Source: Fructobacillus pseudoficulneus
Lineage (GTDB): Bacteria > Bacillota > Bacilli > Lactobacillales > Lactobacillaceae
Length of the DNA: 64,000 bases
Assembly (NCBI RefSeq): GCF_900108455.1
Contig: NZ_FNWS01000001.1
Span: 186,001-250,000, forward strand
Direction: 5' to 3'
This document shows, in pieces, positions 1-8,586 of the stretch. How positions within the stretch are numbered: the stretch's first letter is position 1; each line of letters begins with the position of its first letter. A program made the position numbers and the translations under genes. The notes under the pieces were generated by a model, which was given only the letters and a program-made list of their open reading frames with translations, was not told the DNA's origin and did no database searches.

Positions 1-23
1 GAAAATAAGTAATTGATTGAAAG

Positions 24-47
24 CCTCGCTGAAAAGCGGGGTTTTTT
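24..47 (+). terminator. Rho-independent terminator of an upstream plus-strand gene
   Basis: A 7-bp GC-rich stem (24-30 with 35-41, one G-U pair) closes a GAAA tetraloop and is followed by a run of six T. It would end transcription entering from the left edge; the gene it serves is outside the window. Confidence 0.8.
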
Positions 48-70
48 GTTGTCTTTTAAAGAGACTGCCC

Positions 71-100
71 CTGCCACTAGTGGCTTGCTTCCGTTATAAT
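71..100 (+). promoter_or_regulatory. Probable promoter of rqcH
   Basis: A perfect TATAAT lies at 95-100, about 33 bases before the rqcH start and just upstream of its AGGAGG (120-125). The -35 is poor (CTGCCA, 71-76, 18-bp spacer). It sits directly after the terminator at 24-47, as expected for an independent unit. Confidence 0.6.
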
Positions 101-132
101 AGAATAAACATCCCTTTTTAGGAGGAACTCCC

Positions 133-1842
133 ATGCCCCTTGACGGCCTCTTTGTCCATTCCTTGGCCAAAGAATTAAATGAACAATTATCTGGTGGTCG
201 TATCACTAAAATCCACCAACCCTATCCAAACGAAGTCATTATGGTAGTCCGCAATAATAGTAACAACTACCCTGTTTTATTATCTGCTAACCCCGCCTAT
301 GCGCGGGCTCAGGTAACTAAGATTCCCTACCAAAACCCTGCAACTCCACCGAACTTTGCCATGTTCTTGCGGCGGAACTTAGAGGGAGCTCGGTTGCAGT
401 CGGTCAGTCAAGTGGCCAATGATCGAATTCTGAACTTTGCTATTAGTACCCACGATGAATTGGGCGACGACCAAACTTTGGTCTTAACCCTGGAAATGAT
501 GGGTCGGCACTCAAACCTCTTTTTGATCCGCGAAAAAGACCAACGAATCTTAGAACTCATCAAGCATGTGCCCGCTGACCAAAACCGAGTACGATCGTTA
601 ATTCCCGGGGCAACCTATGTTCAGCCACCGGCTCAGCACTTAATTGACCCCTTTGACACCGACTGGCAGGCATTAGCGCCAATCTTGCTCGACCAAGATC
701 GAGATGATTGGGCAAAAGCTATCCAAAAGACTTACCAAGGCTTTTCCACGGTGGCGGCCGGTCATCTGGCTCAAGCACTCGAAACCGGTGCCGATTCCAT
801 CCAGACTGCTAAGGACTGGTTAGCCAACTTTGACCATGCCAAACCAACGCTCTACCAAATGGACAAAAAATTTGCTTTTGCTGCCTTTGATTGGGCACCA
901 GAAGAAAGTAGCCAGTCTTTTGCAACTTTGGGAGACCTACTCGATGCCTACTTCCAAGGGCAAGCGGAAGCAGACCGAGTGAACCAACAAGCGAGTGCCC
1001 TCGTTCGTCTGGTTAAAAATGAACTAAAGAAAAATCAAAGTAAAGAAAAGAAGCTACAACAAACCCTGACTGATTCTGAAAATGCTGAATCTTTCAAGAT
1101 TAAGGGTGACCTCTTAATTACTTATCCGCACTTAGTTCATAAGGGAATGCAATCAGTAGAAATCGAAAATTACTATGATGATAACCACTTACTAACGATT
1201 GCCCTAGACCCTCGTTTTGACGGCCTACAAAACGCCAACCGCTACTTCCGTAAGTATCGCAAGCTCCGGTCCGCCAAAGACTATGTCCTAGAACAACTTG
1301 AAGCAACCAACCAAGAAATTGATTACTTCAACCAAATTAGCACCCAGCTAGCAGTTGCCTCGCCAAAGGATGTTGCTGATATCAAGGTCGAATTGATTGA
1401 ACAGGGCTATCTTCGCGAAAAAACAAAGGTTAAAACCAAGGGAAAGCAGACTAAGAAGCCTAAGCATGTCTTATCAACACCGGACCAATTTACCGCCAGT
1501 GACGGCACCTTAATTGAAGTCGGTAAGAATAACTTGCAAAACGACAAGCTCTCAATGAAAAAGCCCAACCGACAAAACATCTGGCTTCACGTGCAAAAGC
1601 TACCTGGTTCACACGTCATTATCCATTCTGATAATCCATCTGATGAAACGATTGAAGAAGCCGCTAAGTTAGCCGCTTACTTCTCTAAAGCCCGTGACTC
1701 AGCCAACGTACCAGTCGACTATTTGCCCGCCGGTAAACTCAGAAAGCCCAACGGGGCTAAACCTGGCTACGTGATTTTTGAAGGCCAATCAACCACTTAC
1801 GTCACGCCGGATCCAATTTTGGTGCAAAAATTGAAACATTAG
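133..1842 (+). CDS. rqcH: Ribosome quality-control protein RqcH (NFACT/NEMF family, formerly FbpA)
   Basis: RqcH binds 50S subunits that still carry a stalled peptidyl-tRNA and recruits Ala-tRNA to add C-terminal alanine tails, marking the peptide for degradation; older annotations call it fibronectin-binding protein. The 569 residues show an NFACT-N domain (start MPLDGLFVHSLAKEL; PPNFAMFLRRNLEG near residue 75), a central coiled-coil and helical region (about 280-410), and a C-terminal NFACT-R domain with the GKNNLQND and IWLHVQKLPGSHV motifs (about 475-505). Length is normal for the family. AGGAGG eight bases before the ATG fixes the start. mscL follows 37 bases downstream and may be co-transcribed. 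Family identity is firm; the tailing role is inferred from Bacillus homologues. Confidence 0.93.
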   Translation: MPLDGLFVHSLAKELNEQLSGGRITKIHQPYPNEVIMVVRNNSNNYPVLLSANPAYARAQVTKIPYQNPATPPNFAMFLRRNLEGARLQSVSQVANDRILNFAISTHDELGDDQTLVLTLEMMGRHSNLFLIREKDQRILELIKHVPADQNRVRSLIPGATYVQPPAQHLIDPFDTDWQALAPILLDQDRDDWAKAIQKTYQGFSTVAAGHLAQALETGADSIQTAKDWLANFDHAKPTLYQMDKKFAFAAFDWAPEESSQSFATLGDLLDAYFQGQAEADRVNQQASALVRLVKNELKKNQSKEKKLQQTLTDSENAESFKIKGDLLITYPHLVHKGMQSVEIENYYDDNHLLTIALDPRFDGLQNANRYFRKYRKLRSAKDYVLEQLEATNQEIDYFNQISTQLAVASPKDVADIKVELIEQGYLREKTKVKTKGKQTKKPKHVLSTPDQFTASDGTLIEVGKNNLQNDKLSMKKPNRQNIWLHVQKLPGSHVIIHSDNPSDETIEEAAKLAAYFSKARDSANVPVDYLPAGKLRKPNGAKPGYVIFEGQSTTYVTPDPILVQKLKH

Positions 1843-1879
1843 TGTTACAATAGATCCATTCGAAGGAGGAGAATTTTCC

Positions 1880-2272
1880 ATGCATTTTGTTCAAGATTTT
1901 AAAGACTTTATCAACCGTGGAAATATGATGGACCTAGCCATTGGGGTCATCATTGGTGGTGCCTTTTCAGGTCTGGTTAAGTCATTAACTGTTAACCTGA
2001 TTAATCCCCTCGTTGGTCTCTTCACCGGTAAAGGTAGCACCCTTTCAAGCATGAAATGGGTTGTATCAAAACACCTGACCTTCACCTATGGGGCCTTCTT
2101 AAACGACTTAATTAATTTCTTTATCACGGCACTCGTTGTCTTTTTCCTGATTAAGTTTATTCACAAATTTGTCATTCAACCTAAAAAGGAAGCAGCCCCA
2201 GCTCCAAGTGACGAATTGCTCGTTTTACAAGATATTAAGAAGTTGCTCGAACAACAAAGCCAAAGCAAGTAA
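1880..2272 (+). CDS. mscL: Large-conductance mechanosensitive channel MscL
   Basis: MscL is a homopentameric membrane channel that opens at high membrane tension and releases solutes on hypo-osmotic shock. The 130-residue protein has the typical plan: an N-terminal amphipathic helix (FKDFINRGNMMDLAIGVIIG), TM1 at about 15-45, an extracellular loop, TM2 at about 72-95 and a charged C-terminal helix (LLVLQDIKKLLEQ). An AAGGAGGAG site lies just before the ATG. It is followed by a terminator shared with the convergent kinase gene. Family assignment is very clear. Confidence 0.95.
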   Translation: MHFVQDFKDFINRGNMMDLAIGVIIGGAFSGLVKSLTVNLINPLVGLFTGKGSTLSSMKWVVSKHLTFTYGAFLNDLINFFITALVVFFLIKFIHKFVIQPKKEAAPAPSDELLVLQDIKKLLEQQSQSK

Positions 2273-2274
2273 AA

Positions 2275-2304
2275 AGATCTCCTCTAACGAGGAGATCTTT
2301 TTTT
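2275..2304. terminator. Bidirectional terminator between mscL and the deoxynucleoside kinase gene
   Basis: A perfect 10-bp stem (2275-2284 with 2289-2298) with a four-base loop has A residues on its left and seven T, one A on its right. It can therefore stop transcription from both sides and sits exactly between two convergent genes. Confidence 0.9.
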
Positions 2305-2312
2305 ATTGCTTA

Positions 2313-2945
2313 TTAACGTAATTCCTGCAAAGCCGTTTCGATTTGTCCCAAGACAATCTTTTGGTTTTCAGGATCTTCCAGGTCATACTTTTGCAAGTCA
2401 ACCCGAATCTTTGGTGATTGGTCATAGCTATCAAACCAACCTTGGTAAGCTTCCCACATCTTGCGGTAGTATGACTTCAATTCGTCATTATCTTCGAATT
2501 GCTCGTAATCACGACCACGCTTCTTGATTCGCGCCAAAATCGTATCAAAGTCGGCATCAGCATAAACCATCAAGTCTGGTGCCTTCTTTGGCAAGGCATG
2601 TAATTCATCCATCATCCGCGTCAACAAGTCATGATAAACGTCCATTTCCATATCAGAAATGTTGCCATCCTTATGGTTTTCTTCCGTGAAGAGTTCATCT
2701 TCATAAATTGACCGGTCCAAAACGTTATTATCGTCTGCCAAAGCCTTCTTAATCATCTCAAACCGGCGGTTTAAGAAGAAAATTTGCAACAAGAAACCGT
2801 ATTGCTTAGGGTTTTCATAGTACAAAGGCAAAACCGGATTATCACCAACTGGTTCAAAAAAGGCCTGTGTGCCAAAGTGGTCTGCAATTAATCCTGTCAA
2901 CGTTGTCTTACCGACACCAATCATTCCTGCTGTAATTATCACCAT
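2313..2945 (-). CDS. Deoxynucleoside kinase (dAdo/dGuo/dCyd kinase family)
   Basis: Phosphorylates deoxynucleosides to dNMPs in nucleotide salvage, in the cytoplasm. Seen: P-loop GMIGVGKTT (residues 7-15), the DRS motif (about 77-79) that positions substrate and base, and an arginine-rich lid (RIKKRGRDYEQ, about 139-149). The 210-residue length is typical of the dNK family. A GAGGAG-like site precedes the ATG. Lactobacilli often have paired dAK/dGK-dCK subunits; only one gene is here, so the exact base preference cannot be told. It is followed by the bidirectional terminator. Confidence 0.88.
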   Translation of the reverse strand: MVIITAGMIGVGKTTLTGLIADHFGTQAFFEPVGDNPVLPLYYENPKQYGFLLQIFFLNRRFEMIKKALADDNNVLDRSIYEDELFTEENHKDGNISDMEMDVYHDLLTRMMDELHALPKKAPDLMVYADADFDTILARIKKRGRDYEQFEDNDELKSYYRKMWEAYQGWFDSYDQSPKIRVDLQKYDLEDPENQKIVLGQIETALQELR

Positions 2946-3043
2946 ACCTGCTCCTCTACAGTTTTATCTGAGTGTCAAACACTCTCATGCGCTCTTTTTG
3001 AACAACGGTTGCTTTCACCGTTTGGATACTTTGTCCGTTTTGG

Positions 3044-3655
3044 TTAAGAAACCAGCAATGCCAAGGCCTGTGAAATCAGGTCTTCGGTCGCAGCATTGAC
3101 ACCAGCCAACGCCTTCTTCACCTTTGTAATATCCTTTTGGGCATACCCCAAGGCCTCTAAGGCCGCCAAGGCATCGGCTAAGTTTTGATTGTCAGCGGCA
3201 GTCAGTGTCTTCTTTTCCCCAGCTAACTGAGCTTCAGCACCTTCAGCCAAATTAGCAAAGTCGCCCATCTTCCCCTTCAAGTCCAAAATGATTTGCTGGG
3301 CGGTCTTTTTTCCAACTCCTGGGAACTGGGTTAAGTAGGTCACCTCATCTTGATCAATTGCAGCGACCAATGAGGCTGGGTCTGCCCCTGCCAAAATTGC
3401 TAAAGCCGACTTTGGACCAATCCCGGAAACGTTCAATAACTTGTTGAACAATCCCTTCTCGGTTAGTGTCGCAAAACCATACAGGGCTTGTTCAGTCTCG
3501 CGGACAATCTGTTCGACATAGACCGTTGCCGATTGGTCAACCACAAAGTGGTAAGGATTCGCTGGAAAAATCTTATAGCCAACGCCATCCTTGCTTTCCA
3601 AAACAATATAACCGGGCCGCACGTCAGTGATCAACCCCTTTAAGTATTCAAACAT
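3044..3655 (-). CDS. ruvA: Holliday junction DNA helicase subunit RuvA
   Basis: RuvA binds four-way DNA junctions and loads the RuvB motor for branch migration in recombinational repair. The 203 residues show the N-terminal OB-fold (MFEYLKGLITDVRPGYIVLE), two helix-hairpin-helix motifs (VSGIGPKSALAIL near 78; FPGVGKKTAQQIILDLKGK near 112) and the C-terminal RuvB-contacting domain (ALEALGYAQKDI). Length is normal. The partner ruvB, usually next to ruvA, is not in this window: the next gene downstream is the deoxynucleoside kinase. Confidence 0.94.
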   Translation of the reverse strand: MFEYLKGLITDVRPGYIVLESKDGVGYKIFPANPYHFVVDQSATVYVEQIVRETEQALYGFATLTEKGLFNKLLNVSGIGPKSALAILAGADPASLVAAIDQDEVTYLTQFPGVGKKTAQQIILDLKGKMGDFANLAEGAEAQLAGEKKTLTAADNQNLADALAALEALGYAQKDITKVKKALAGVNAATEDLISQALALLVS

Positions 3656-3691
3656 TGTTACTCCCGTTTATCTATTTTAACCGCTAAAAGA

Positions 3692-4453
3692 TTACGGTGC
3701 TAAGTTAATTTTTTGACTTTTTGTATCAAAATAGCTCACTTCAGCGTTACTTGCGTCGGCCCAGTCATCAAAGCCAACGAACTTAGCACTGGTAATAATC
3801 CGCTTGGTGGTATCTGGGAATAGGCAAGTCACAATTGTTAGCTTGGCCTTGTCTTCATCCCGGGCATTGGGATCAAGAACTGAGACGTCATCTTGTGAAA
3901 CACCATCCTGACCCGTAATTTGATAACGGAAAACCCCGTCGCCATTTGCCAAATAAATGGTTTGCCCATTTAGCCAATCAGAACTACCAAATTGACCATT
4001 GGCATAGTACGGCGCATTTTGCTTCAGCTTTTGTTGGAGGGCTGAAAACGCAGTGTAACCGTTGTTCCAGTTGTGAGCCGCTAAGGTGTAGTTTCCCTGG
4101 CCCATCGTAGGGACGGGTGTCCCCTTCTGGGCAGTATTTGCCCCAAGGTTCAAGGCCTTGGCTGAATAGGCATTATCATAAATTGGCAGTAAAATTGATA
4201 GTTTTGGAATGGCCACAAAACCTTGCTTCGTCAAACTATTAGCTGTTTGATCCTGGGCAGCAATCGTTCCTGCAATTTTCTGTCGGTCTGTTTGACTATA
4301 TATCTTAGCCTGACCAAATAATTGCTTTGGCACCGTTTTAACCGGACTGAGGGCCGGCTGCGACATCGACCAACGGTAACCCAACCAACCCAATAAAACG
4401 ACTAAGACTAAAATTAAGACGCGGCGAATCCACTTTCGCATGCGATTTGTCAT
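3692..4453 (-). CDS. srtA: Class A-type sortase (LPXTG transpeptidase)
   Basis: Sortase cleaves LPXTG-type signals of secreted proteins and joins them to peptidoglycan; it is a type II membrane protein facing outside. One N-terminal TM (about residues 8-26) is followed by the sortase barrel with the catalytic His in TLAAHNW, Cys in TIVTCLFP and Arg in TTKRII. An open frame extends 40 codons upstream to 4573, but AGGAGGG lies seven bases before the ATG at 4453, so the shorter 253-residue form is chosen. No protein in this window has a recognisable LPXTG sorting tail; its substrates must lie elsewhere. Confidence 0.88.
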   Translation of the reverse strand: MTNRMRKWIRRVLILVLVVLLGWLGYRWSMSQPALSPVKTVPKQLFGQAKIYSQTDRQKIAGTIAAQDQTANSLTKQGFVAIPKLSILLPIYDNAYSAKALNLGANTAQKGTPVPTMGQGNYTLAAHNWNNGYTAFSALQQKLKQNAPYYANGQFGSSDWLNGQTIYLANGDGVFRYQITGQDGVSQDDVSVLDPNARDEDKAKLTIVTCLFPDTTKRIITSAKFVGFDDWADASNAEVSYFDTKSQKINLAP

Positions 4454-4589
4454 TTGAAACTCCCTCCTGACGGCTAATTTATCCCGTAAATTTATACTAT
4501 AAACAGTCGCTTTTAGCATAAATCCTAATGCATTTATTATAGCATAACCGACACGAACTCTAATTTCTTTCAATGCAGGTAAACTGACA

Positions 4590-4627
4590 CAAAAATGCCG
4601 GCCAACACGATTGGACCGGCATTTTAT
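4590..4627 (-). terminator. Terminator of the HAD phosphatase gene
   Basis: A 10-bp stem AAAATGCCGG/CCGGCATTTT (4592-4601 with 4616-4625) with further inner pairing. It lies 10 bases after the stop of the HAD gene and ahead of the sortase gene; the U-rich side faces the minus-strand direction. Confidence 0.8.
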
Positions 4628-4637
4628 TATCGATGCA

Positions 4638-5444
4638 TTACAAAATATCAGCTAAAATCGTCTTCAAAACACCATCATGATTCGAATCCGAAATCGCCAC
4701 TTGGTAATCCCGTGTCAATAATTCCGAATCGGAATTTGGCATGGCATAAGGCTGGCCAACTAGTTCCAGCATTTCCAAGTCGTTTAAGCCGTCACCAAAG
4801 GCAGTCATTTCTTCTGGCTGAATCCCAAGTCGTTGACCCAAGTCCTTCAATGCCACTCCCTTGTTCACCGTTGGATTGACTAAGTCAATCGCTCCGTAAC
4901 CAGAAGTCGTCACATGCACCGGCAAATCTTGCTCCGTGATGGCCGACATAAATTCGGGTTCATAGTCTGGAAAATCGGCCGTCATCTTCAAAATTGGCTC
5001 CGAAATTTCAGCTAAGTCATCAATCATCACCAAATCTTTAAAGTAGAACTGAGCCTTCCGCTCACCAAGGCCAAGAGCCGCCATCTCCTTCAGCATAAAG
5101 GCCTTAGTGATTCCAGTAAAGACCAAGCCCATTGAGACGTGGTCTTGGTGGGCTTTCACCGTCTGAACCACTGGGGCAAAGGCACTAGGGTCAATCGCAT
5201 AGGTTGTTAAAATCTCTCCCTGACTAACAATTTCTGCGCCATTATTCGCAATCAAAATGAAGTCCTGATTGGCCCCTTCAAAATATTTTTTGACCTTATC
5301 CGGATGGTTACCAGTAGCCACCACAAAGGTAAGTCCCCTTTGCTTGGCTAAATTCATCATCACATCATAGGCCTGTCGGTCAAATGTTTTATCTGCCCGC
5401 AAAAAGGTGGCGTCTAAATCGGTTGCAATTAGTTTAATCGTCAT
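4638..5444 (-). CDS. Cof-type HAD-superfamily phosphatase
   Basis: Cof-type HAD enzymes dephosphorylate sugar phosphates, FMN, pyridoxal phosphate or similar metabolites in the cytoplasm. The four HAD motifs are visible: DLDATFL (residues 8-14; nucleophile Asp8, acid Asp10), the Thr in VVATGNHP (about 43), Lys in NKGVALK (about 195) and GDGLNDLEML (about 218-227). Motif I has Ala where DLDGT is usual, which keeps both Asp. A type C2 cap occupies the middle. Length 268 is normal. Substrate cannot be predicted. It is its own unit, with terminator 4590-4627 downstream. Confidence 0.85.
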   Translation of the reverse strand: MTIKLIATDLDATFLRADKTFDRQAYDVMMNLAKQRGLTFVVATGNHPDKVKKYFEGANQDFILIANNGAEIVSQGEILTTYAIDPSAFAPVVQTVKAHQDHVSMGLVFTGITKAFMLKEMAALGLGERKAQFYFKDLVMIDDLAEISEPILKMTADFPDYEPEFMSAITEQDLPVHVTTSGYGAIDLVNPTVNKGVALKDLGQRLGIQPEEMTAFGDGLNDLEMLELVGQPYAMPNSDSELLTRDYQVAISDSNHDGVLKTILADIL

Positions 5445-5575
5445 CGTTTTTCCTATCAGTAGCTTCGTCTCTAAACCGGATAGCCAAATTCACTACCCCT
5501 CCCTACTAATTTAACGCATCAGCGGGAAATTCAAAAATTTTCGTTATTTTTGCTAACTATTCACAATCGAATCGT

Positions 5576-7048
5576 CTATTTTTTACCACGTTTTTTCTTT
5601 AATTTTTTCACCTTACGAGCAGCTTGCTTCATGGCAAAATTTTGAACCTTTTGACCAAAATTACCTGTTGGCATACCACCCATGCCGCCCATCATGGCGT
5701 TCATGTCCATCCCAGTTTGGCCCATCATTGATTCCATACCAGAGAAGTTTCCATTTGATGCTTGATTCATCATCTTGCGCATCTGGTCAAATTGCTTAAT
5801 CATCTTATTAACTTCAACAATTGGCCGACCAGCACCGGCCGCTAAACGGCGGCGACGCGATGGATTTAGTAAATCAGGATCTTCTCGTTCGGCCTTGGTC
5901 ATTGATGAAACAATCGCCTCCATGTGAGTAAACTGCTTTTCATCAATTTTCAAGTTGGCCAAAGCAGGATTGCCGGCCATTCCAGGAATCATCTTAATCA
6001 AATCTTCCATCGGTCCCATGTTTTGGACCTGGTGAAGCTGTTCGATAAAGTCATTGAAGTCAAAGGTGTTCAAGCGCATCTTTTCGAGTTGCTCGGCCTG
6101 CTTCTTTTCATCCGTTTCGCGCTGGGCCTTCTCGATTAGGGTCATGATATCACCCATACCAAGAATTCGTGAGGCCATTCGATCAGGATAGAAGACATCT
6201 AAGTCCGTTGGCTTTTCTCCCTGTCCAACAAACTTAATTGGCTTTCCTGTCACATCGCGAATTGAAAGGGCAGCCCCACCACGGGTATCACCATCCAACT
6301 TGGTCAAAACGACCCCAGTTAGGCTTAATTCATTGGCAAATCCTTGAGCGGTTTCCGTGGCGTTTTGTCCGGTCATCGCATCGACCGTCAGCAAAACTTC
6401 GTCTGGCTGGGCAATCTGCTCGATGTCCTTTAATTCGGCCATCAATTCCGCATCAATTTGCAAACGACCGGCCGTATCAATCAAGACATAGTCGTTCTTG
6501 TTGGCCTTAGCTTCTTGCAAACCGGCCTTAACGATTTCACGCGGATCAACGTCCGTTCCCTGTGAAAAGACTGGCACGCCCAAGTCCTTCCCCAAGATTT
6601 CCAACTGATCGATGGCAGCTGGACGGTAAACGTCGGCAGCAATCAAAAGTGGACGGGCATTGTCTTCTTTCTTCAACTTATAAGCCAACTTCGCAATGGT
6701 CGTTGTCTTACCAGCCCCCTGAAGTCCGGCCATCATAATTGTTGTCGGAATCTTCTCAGACTTATTCAGTGGAACCGCTTCTTCACCCATCAAAGCCGTT
6801 AATTCATCATTAACAACCTTAATAACCTGTTGGGCCCCGTTCAATCCATCAAGGATTTCAGTTCCCTTAGCCTTTTGGCGAATTTGGTCGATGAACTTTT
6901 TAACCGTTGAGTAAGAAACATCGGCCTCAAGCAAAGCCAGGCGGATTTCACGTAAGGAAGCTTGGAGGTCTTCCTCGTTAATCTTGCCCCGGCCTGTTAA
7001 GTTTTTCAGCGCTTTCGATAAGCGTTCTGTCAAATTTTCAAAAGCCAT
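5576..7048 (-). CDS. ffh: Signal recognition particle GTPase Ffh
   Basis: Ffh with 4.5S RNA forms the SRP that binds signal sequences of nascent membrane proteins and delivers them to FtsY. The 490 residues give N domain (1-85), G domain with P-loop GLQGAGKTTT (108-117), DTAGR and the RGGAALS element, and from about 300 the Met-rich M domain, whose tail (GGMGGMPTGNFG then KKLKKKRGKK) is typical. Last gene of the rnc-smc-ftsY-ylxM-ffh series. No good ribosome site lies immediately before the ATG; the nearest GGAGG (7090-7094) is 41 bases upstream, right after the ylxM stop. Confidence 0.96.
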   Translation of the reverse strand: MAFENLTERLSKALKNLTGRGKINEEDLQASLREIRLALLEADVSYSTVKKFIDQIRQKAKGTEILDGLNGAQQVIKVVNDELTALMGEEAVPLNKSEKIPTTIMMAGLQGAGKTTTIAKLAYKLKKEDNARPLLIAADVYRPAAIDQLEILGKDLGVPVFSQGTDVDPREIVKAGLQEAKANKNDYVLIDTAGRLQIDAELMAELKDIEQIAQPDEVLLTVDAMTGQNATETAQGFANELSLTGVVLTKLDGDTRGGAALSIRDVTGKPIKFVGQGEKPTDLDVFYPDRMASRILGMGDIMTLIEKAQRETDEKKQAEQLEKMRLNTFDFNDFIEQLHQVQNMGPMEDLIKMIPGMAGNPALANLKIDEKQFTHMEAIVSSMTKAEREDPDLLNPSRRRRLAAGAGRPIVEVNKMIKQFDQMRKMMNQASNGNFSGMESMMGQTGMDMNAMMGGMGGMPTGNFGQKVQNFAMKQAARKVKKLKKKRGKK

Positions 7049-7094
7049 TTTAGCTTATTAGCCGTCTTGATGAATCACCAAGGCGACTGCCTCC

Positions 7095-7436
7095 TTAATT
7101 AATTTCTTCGTTAACCAATTGGTCTAAGATGGCCCGCAAGTGTTGGTCATCTTGATAGTGCTGACTGACATAGTCCAGCAAATCCTGCTCTTGTTGCTGC
7201 CGTTTCAGCGAGTCACGATAGAGAAAAAGCAAACTTTCGTAGTGTTCTAGGGCTTCGACCCCTCGCTTCAGGTTATCAGATACCGCTTGGCGACTAACCA
7301 CCTCAGCTTCGGCAATTTCAATGATTGAAAAATCATCTTCAAAGTAAGCGCGCAGATAACTTTGCTGCTTCTCCGTGAGGAGTGGCTCATAAAAAGGCAG
7401 CAATGCGTTGACCTGATTCTTTTTATCGAGGTCCAT
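7095..7436 (-). CDS. ylxM: YlxM/p13 family helix-turn-helix protein (UPF0122)
   Basis: Small DNA-binding-like protein linked to the SRP pathway; in streptococci YlxM associates with SRP components. The 113 residues contain a sigma-70 region 4-like HTH (ITEKQ-type segment: LLTEKQQSYLRAYFEDD then SIIEIAEAEVVSRQAVSDNL, about 20-55), followed by a coiled helix. Its ATG overlaps the ftsY stop (TAATG at 7434-7438), which shows translational coupling, and ffh follows 46 bases later. Family assignment is firm; mechanism is not settled in the family. Confidence 0.9.
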   Translation of the reverse strand: MDLDKKNQVNALLPFYEPLLTEKQQSYLRAYFEDDFSIIEIAEAEVVSRQAVSDNLKRGVEALEHYESLLFLYRDSLKRQQQEQDLLDYVSQHYQDDQHLRAILDQLVNEEIN

Positions 7437-8572
7437 TATTTGTTAACAACCAAGTCCTTAAACATGCCATAAACAAAGTCTTCGGCGGAAAACGGCCGTA
7501 AATCGGTCGCCTTTTCCCCAAAGCCAATCCACTTCACTGGCAAATGTAGACTATCACGAATGGCAAAGACAATTCCACCCTTTGCCGTACCATCCATCTT
7601 GGTTAGGACAATTCCGGTCACTTCTGATGATTGCTGGAATAACTTCGCCTGTTGCAGGGCGTTTTGCCCAGTCGTCGCATCCAAAACAAGTAAGACTTCC
7701 TGGGGTGCATCCGGCAATACCTTTTGCACAACCCGATTAATCTTTGACAGCTCTTGCATCAGATTCACGTTATTTTGCAACCGACCAGCCGTATCAACAA
7801 AGAGCACATCAAAGTTTTCATCCTTCGCCTTGGCCACCGCCGTATAGACGACAGAAGCTGGGTCAGCCTTTTCCGGTCCAGCAACGACGGGCACATCCGC
7901 TCGGTCGCCCCATTCTTGGAGCTGCTTAACCGCTCCGGCACGGAAGGTATCGGCCGCAGCCAATAGGACCTTCTTGCCTTCTTTTTTGTAAGAGCTAGCG
8001 AGCTTACCAACGGTTGTTGTCTTACCAACCCCGTTGACACCAACAAAGAGAACCACAGTTGGCTGACCAGCCGGTGCAAAGTGCATTGACTGGTCTTCAC
8101 CTTGCCCCTGTTGATCATATTGACTCACCATTTGTTCAATGATTAAGTCGCGAATCTGGTCCTTGTCCTTGATGTTTTTCACCTTGACGGCTTCTCGGAC
8201 CTGGTTTGAAATTTGGATTGCCAATTCAAAACCAAGGTCAGCACCGATTAGAGTGTCTTCTAACTGTTCAAAGAAGTCCTCATCAACAGAACGAAAATTC
8301 GACAAGAATTTATTAAAGCGGTCCGCAAAGCCCTGCCGGGATTGGGATAAACCTTGGTCATAAATCGCTTGGTTATCCGCTGTTTCACTAGCGGCCTCTG
8401 ACTGGTTGGCTTTGTCTTTGGTACCGGCAGCACTGGCATTGTCAGTAGCGGCCTGCTGGGCAGCTGCATTTTCAACCGACTTGTCTGCCTGAGCTGGTTG
8501 GTCCTCTTGTTGGACAGCTTGGTCTGACGTTTCTTCGTCACTTTTTTTCTTAAAAATATCAAAAAGTCCCAT
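7436..8572 (-). CDS. ftsY: SRP receptor GTPase FtsY
   Basis: Membrane-associated receptor that pairs with Ffh to hand ribosome-nascent chains to SecYEG. Seen: a short basic N-terminus (MGLFDIFKKK), an acidic, Ala/Gln-rich low-complexity A domain (about 12-75), and the NG domain with P-loop GVNGVGKTTT (178-187), DTAGRLQNN and TKMDGTAKGG. GGAGAG precedes the ATG; the stop overlaps ylxM. The 378-residue length is usual for Lactobacillales. Confidence 0.96.
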   Translation of the reverse strand: MGLFDIFKKKSDEETSDQAVQQEDQPAQADKSVENAAAQQAATDNASAAGTKDKANQSEAASETADNQAIYDQGLSQSRQGFADRFNKFLSNFRSVDEDFFEQLEDTLIGADLGFELAIQISNQVREAVKVKNIKDKDQIRDLIIEQMVSQYDQQGQGEDQSMHFAPAGQPTVVLFVGVNGVGKTTTVGKLASSYKKEGKKVLLAAADTFRAGAVKQLQEWGDRADVPVVAGPEKADPASVVYTAVAKAKDENFDVLFVDTAGRLQNNVNLMQELSKINRVVQKVLPDAPQEVLLVLDATTGQNALQQAKLFQQSSEVTGIVLTKMDGTAKGGIVFAIRDSLHLPVKWIGFGEKATDLRPFSAEDFVYGMFKDLVVNK

Positions 8573-8586
8573 CGACTACTCTCCTT

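Noticed and set aside
3692-4453. Sortase dedicated to proteins in this window
   Set aside because: None of the exported proteins here has an LPXTG-like motif with hydrophobic tail; all are anchored by N-terminal helices or carry binding repeats.
4454-4573. Forty-codon N-terminal extension of the sortase
   Set aside because: AGGAGGG is correctly spaced for the ATG at 4453 and the extension would put a hydrophilic piece before the signal anchor.
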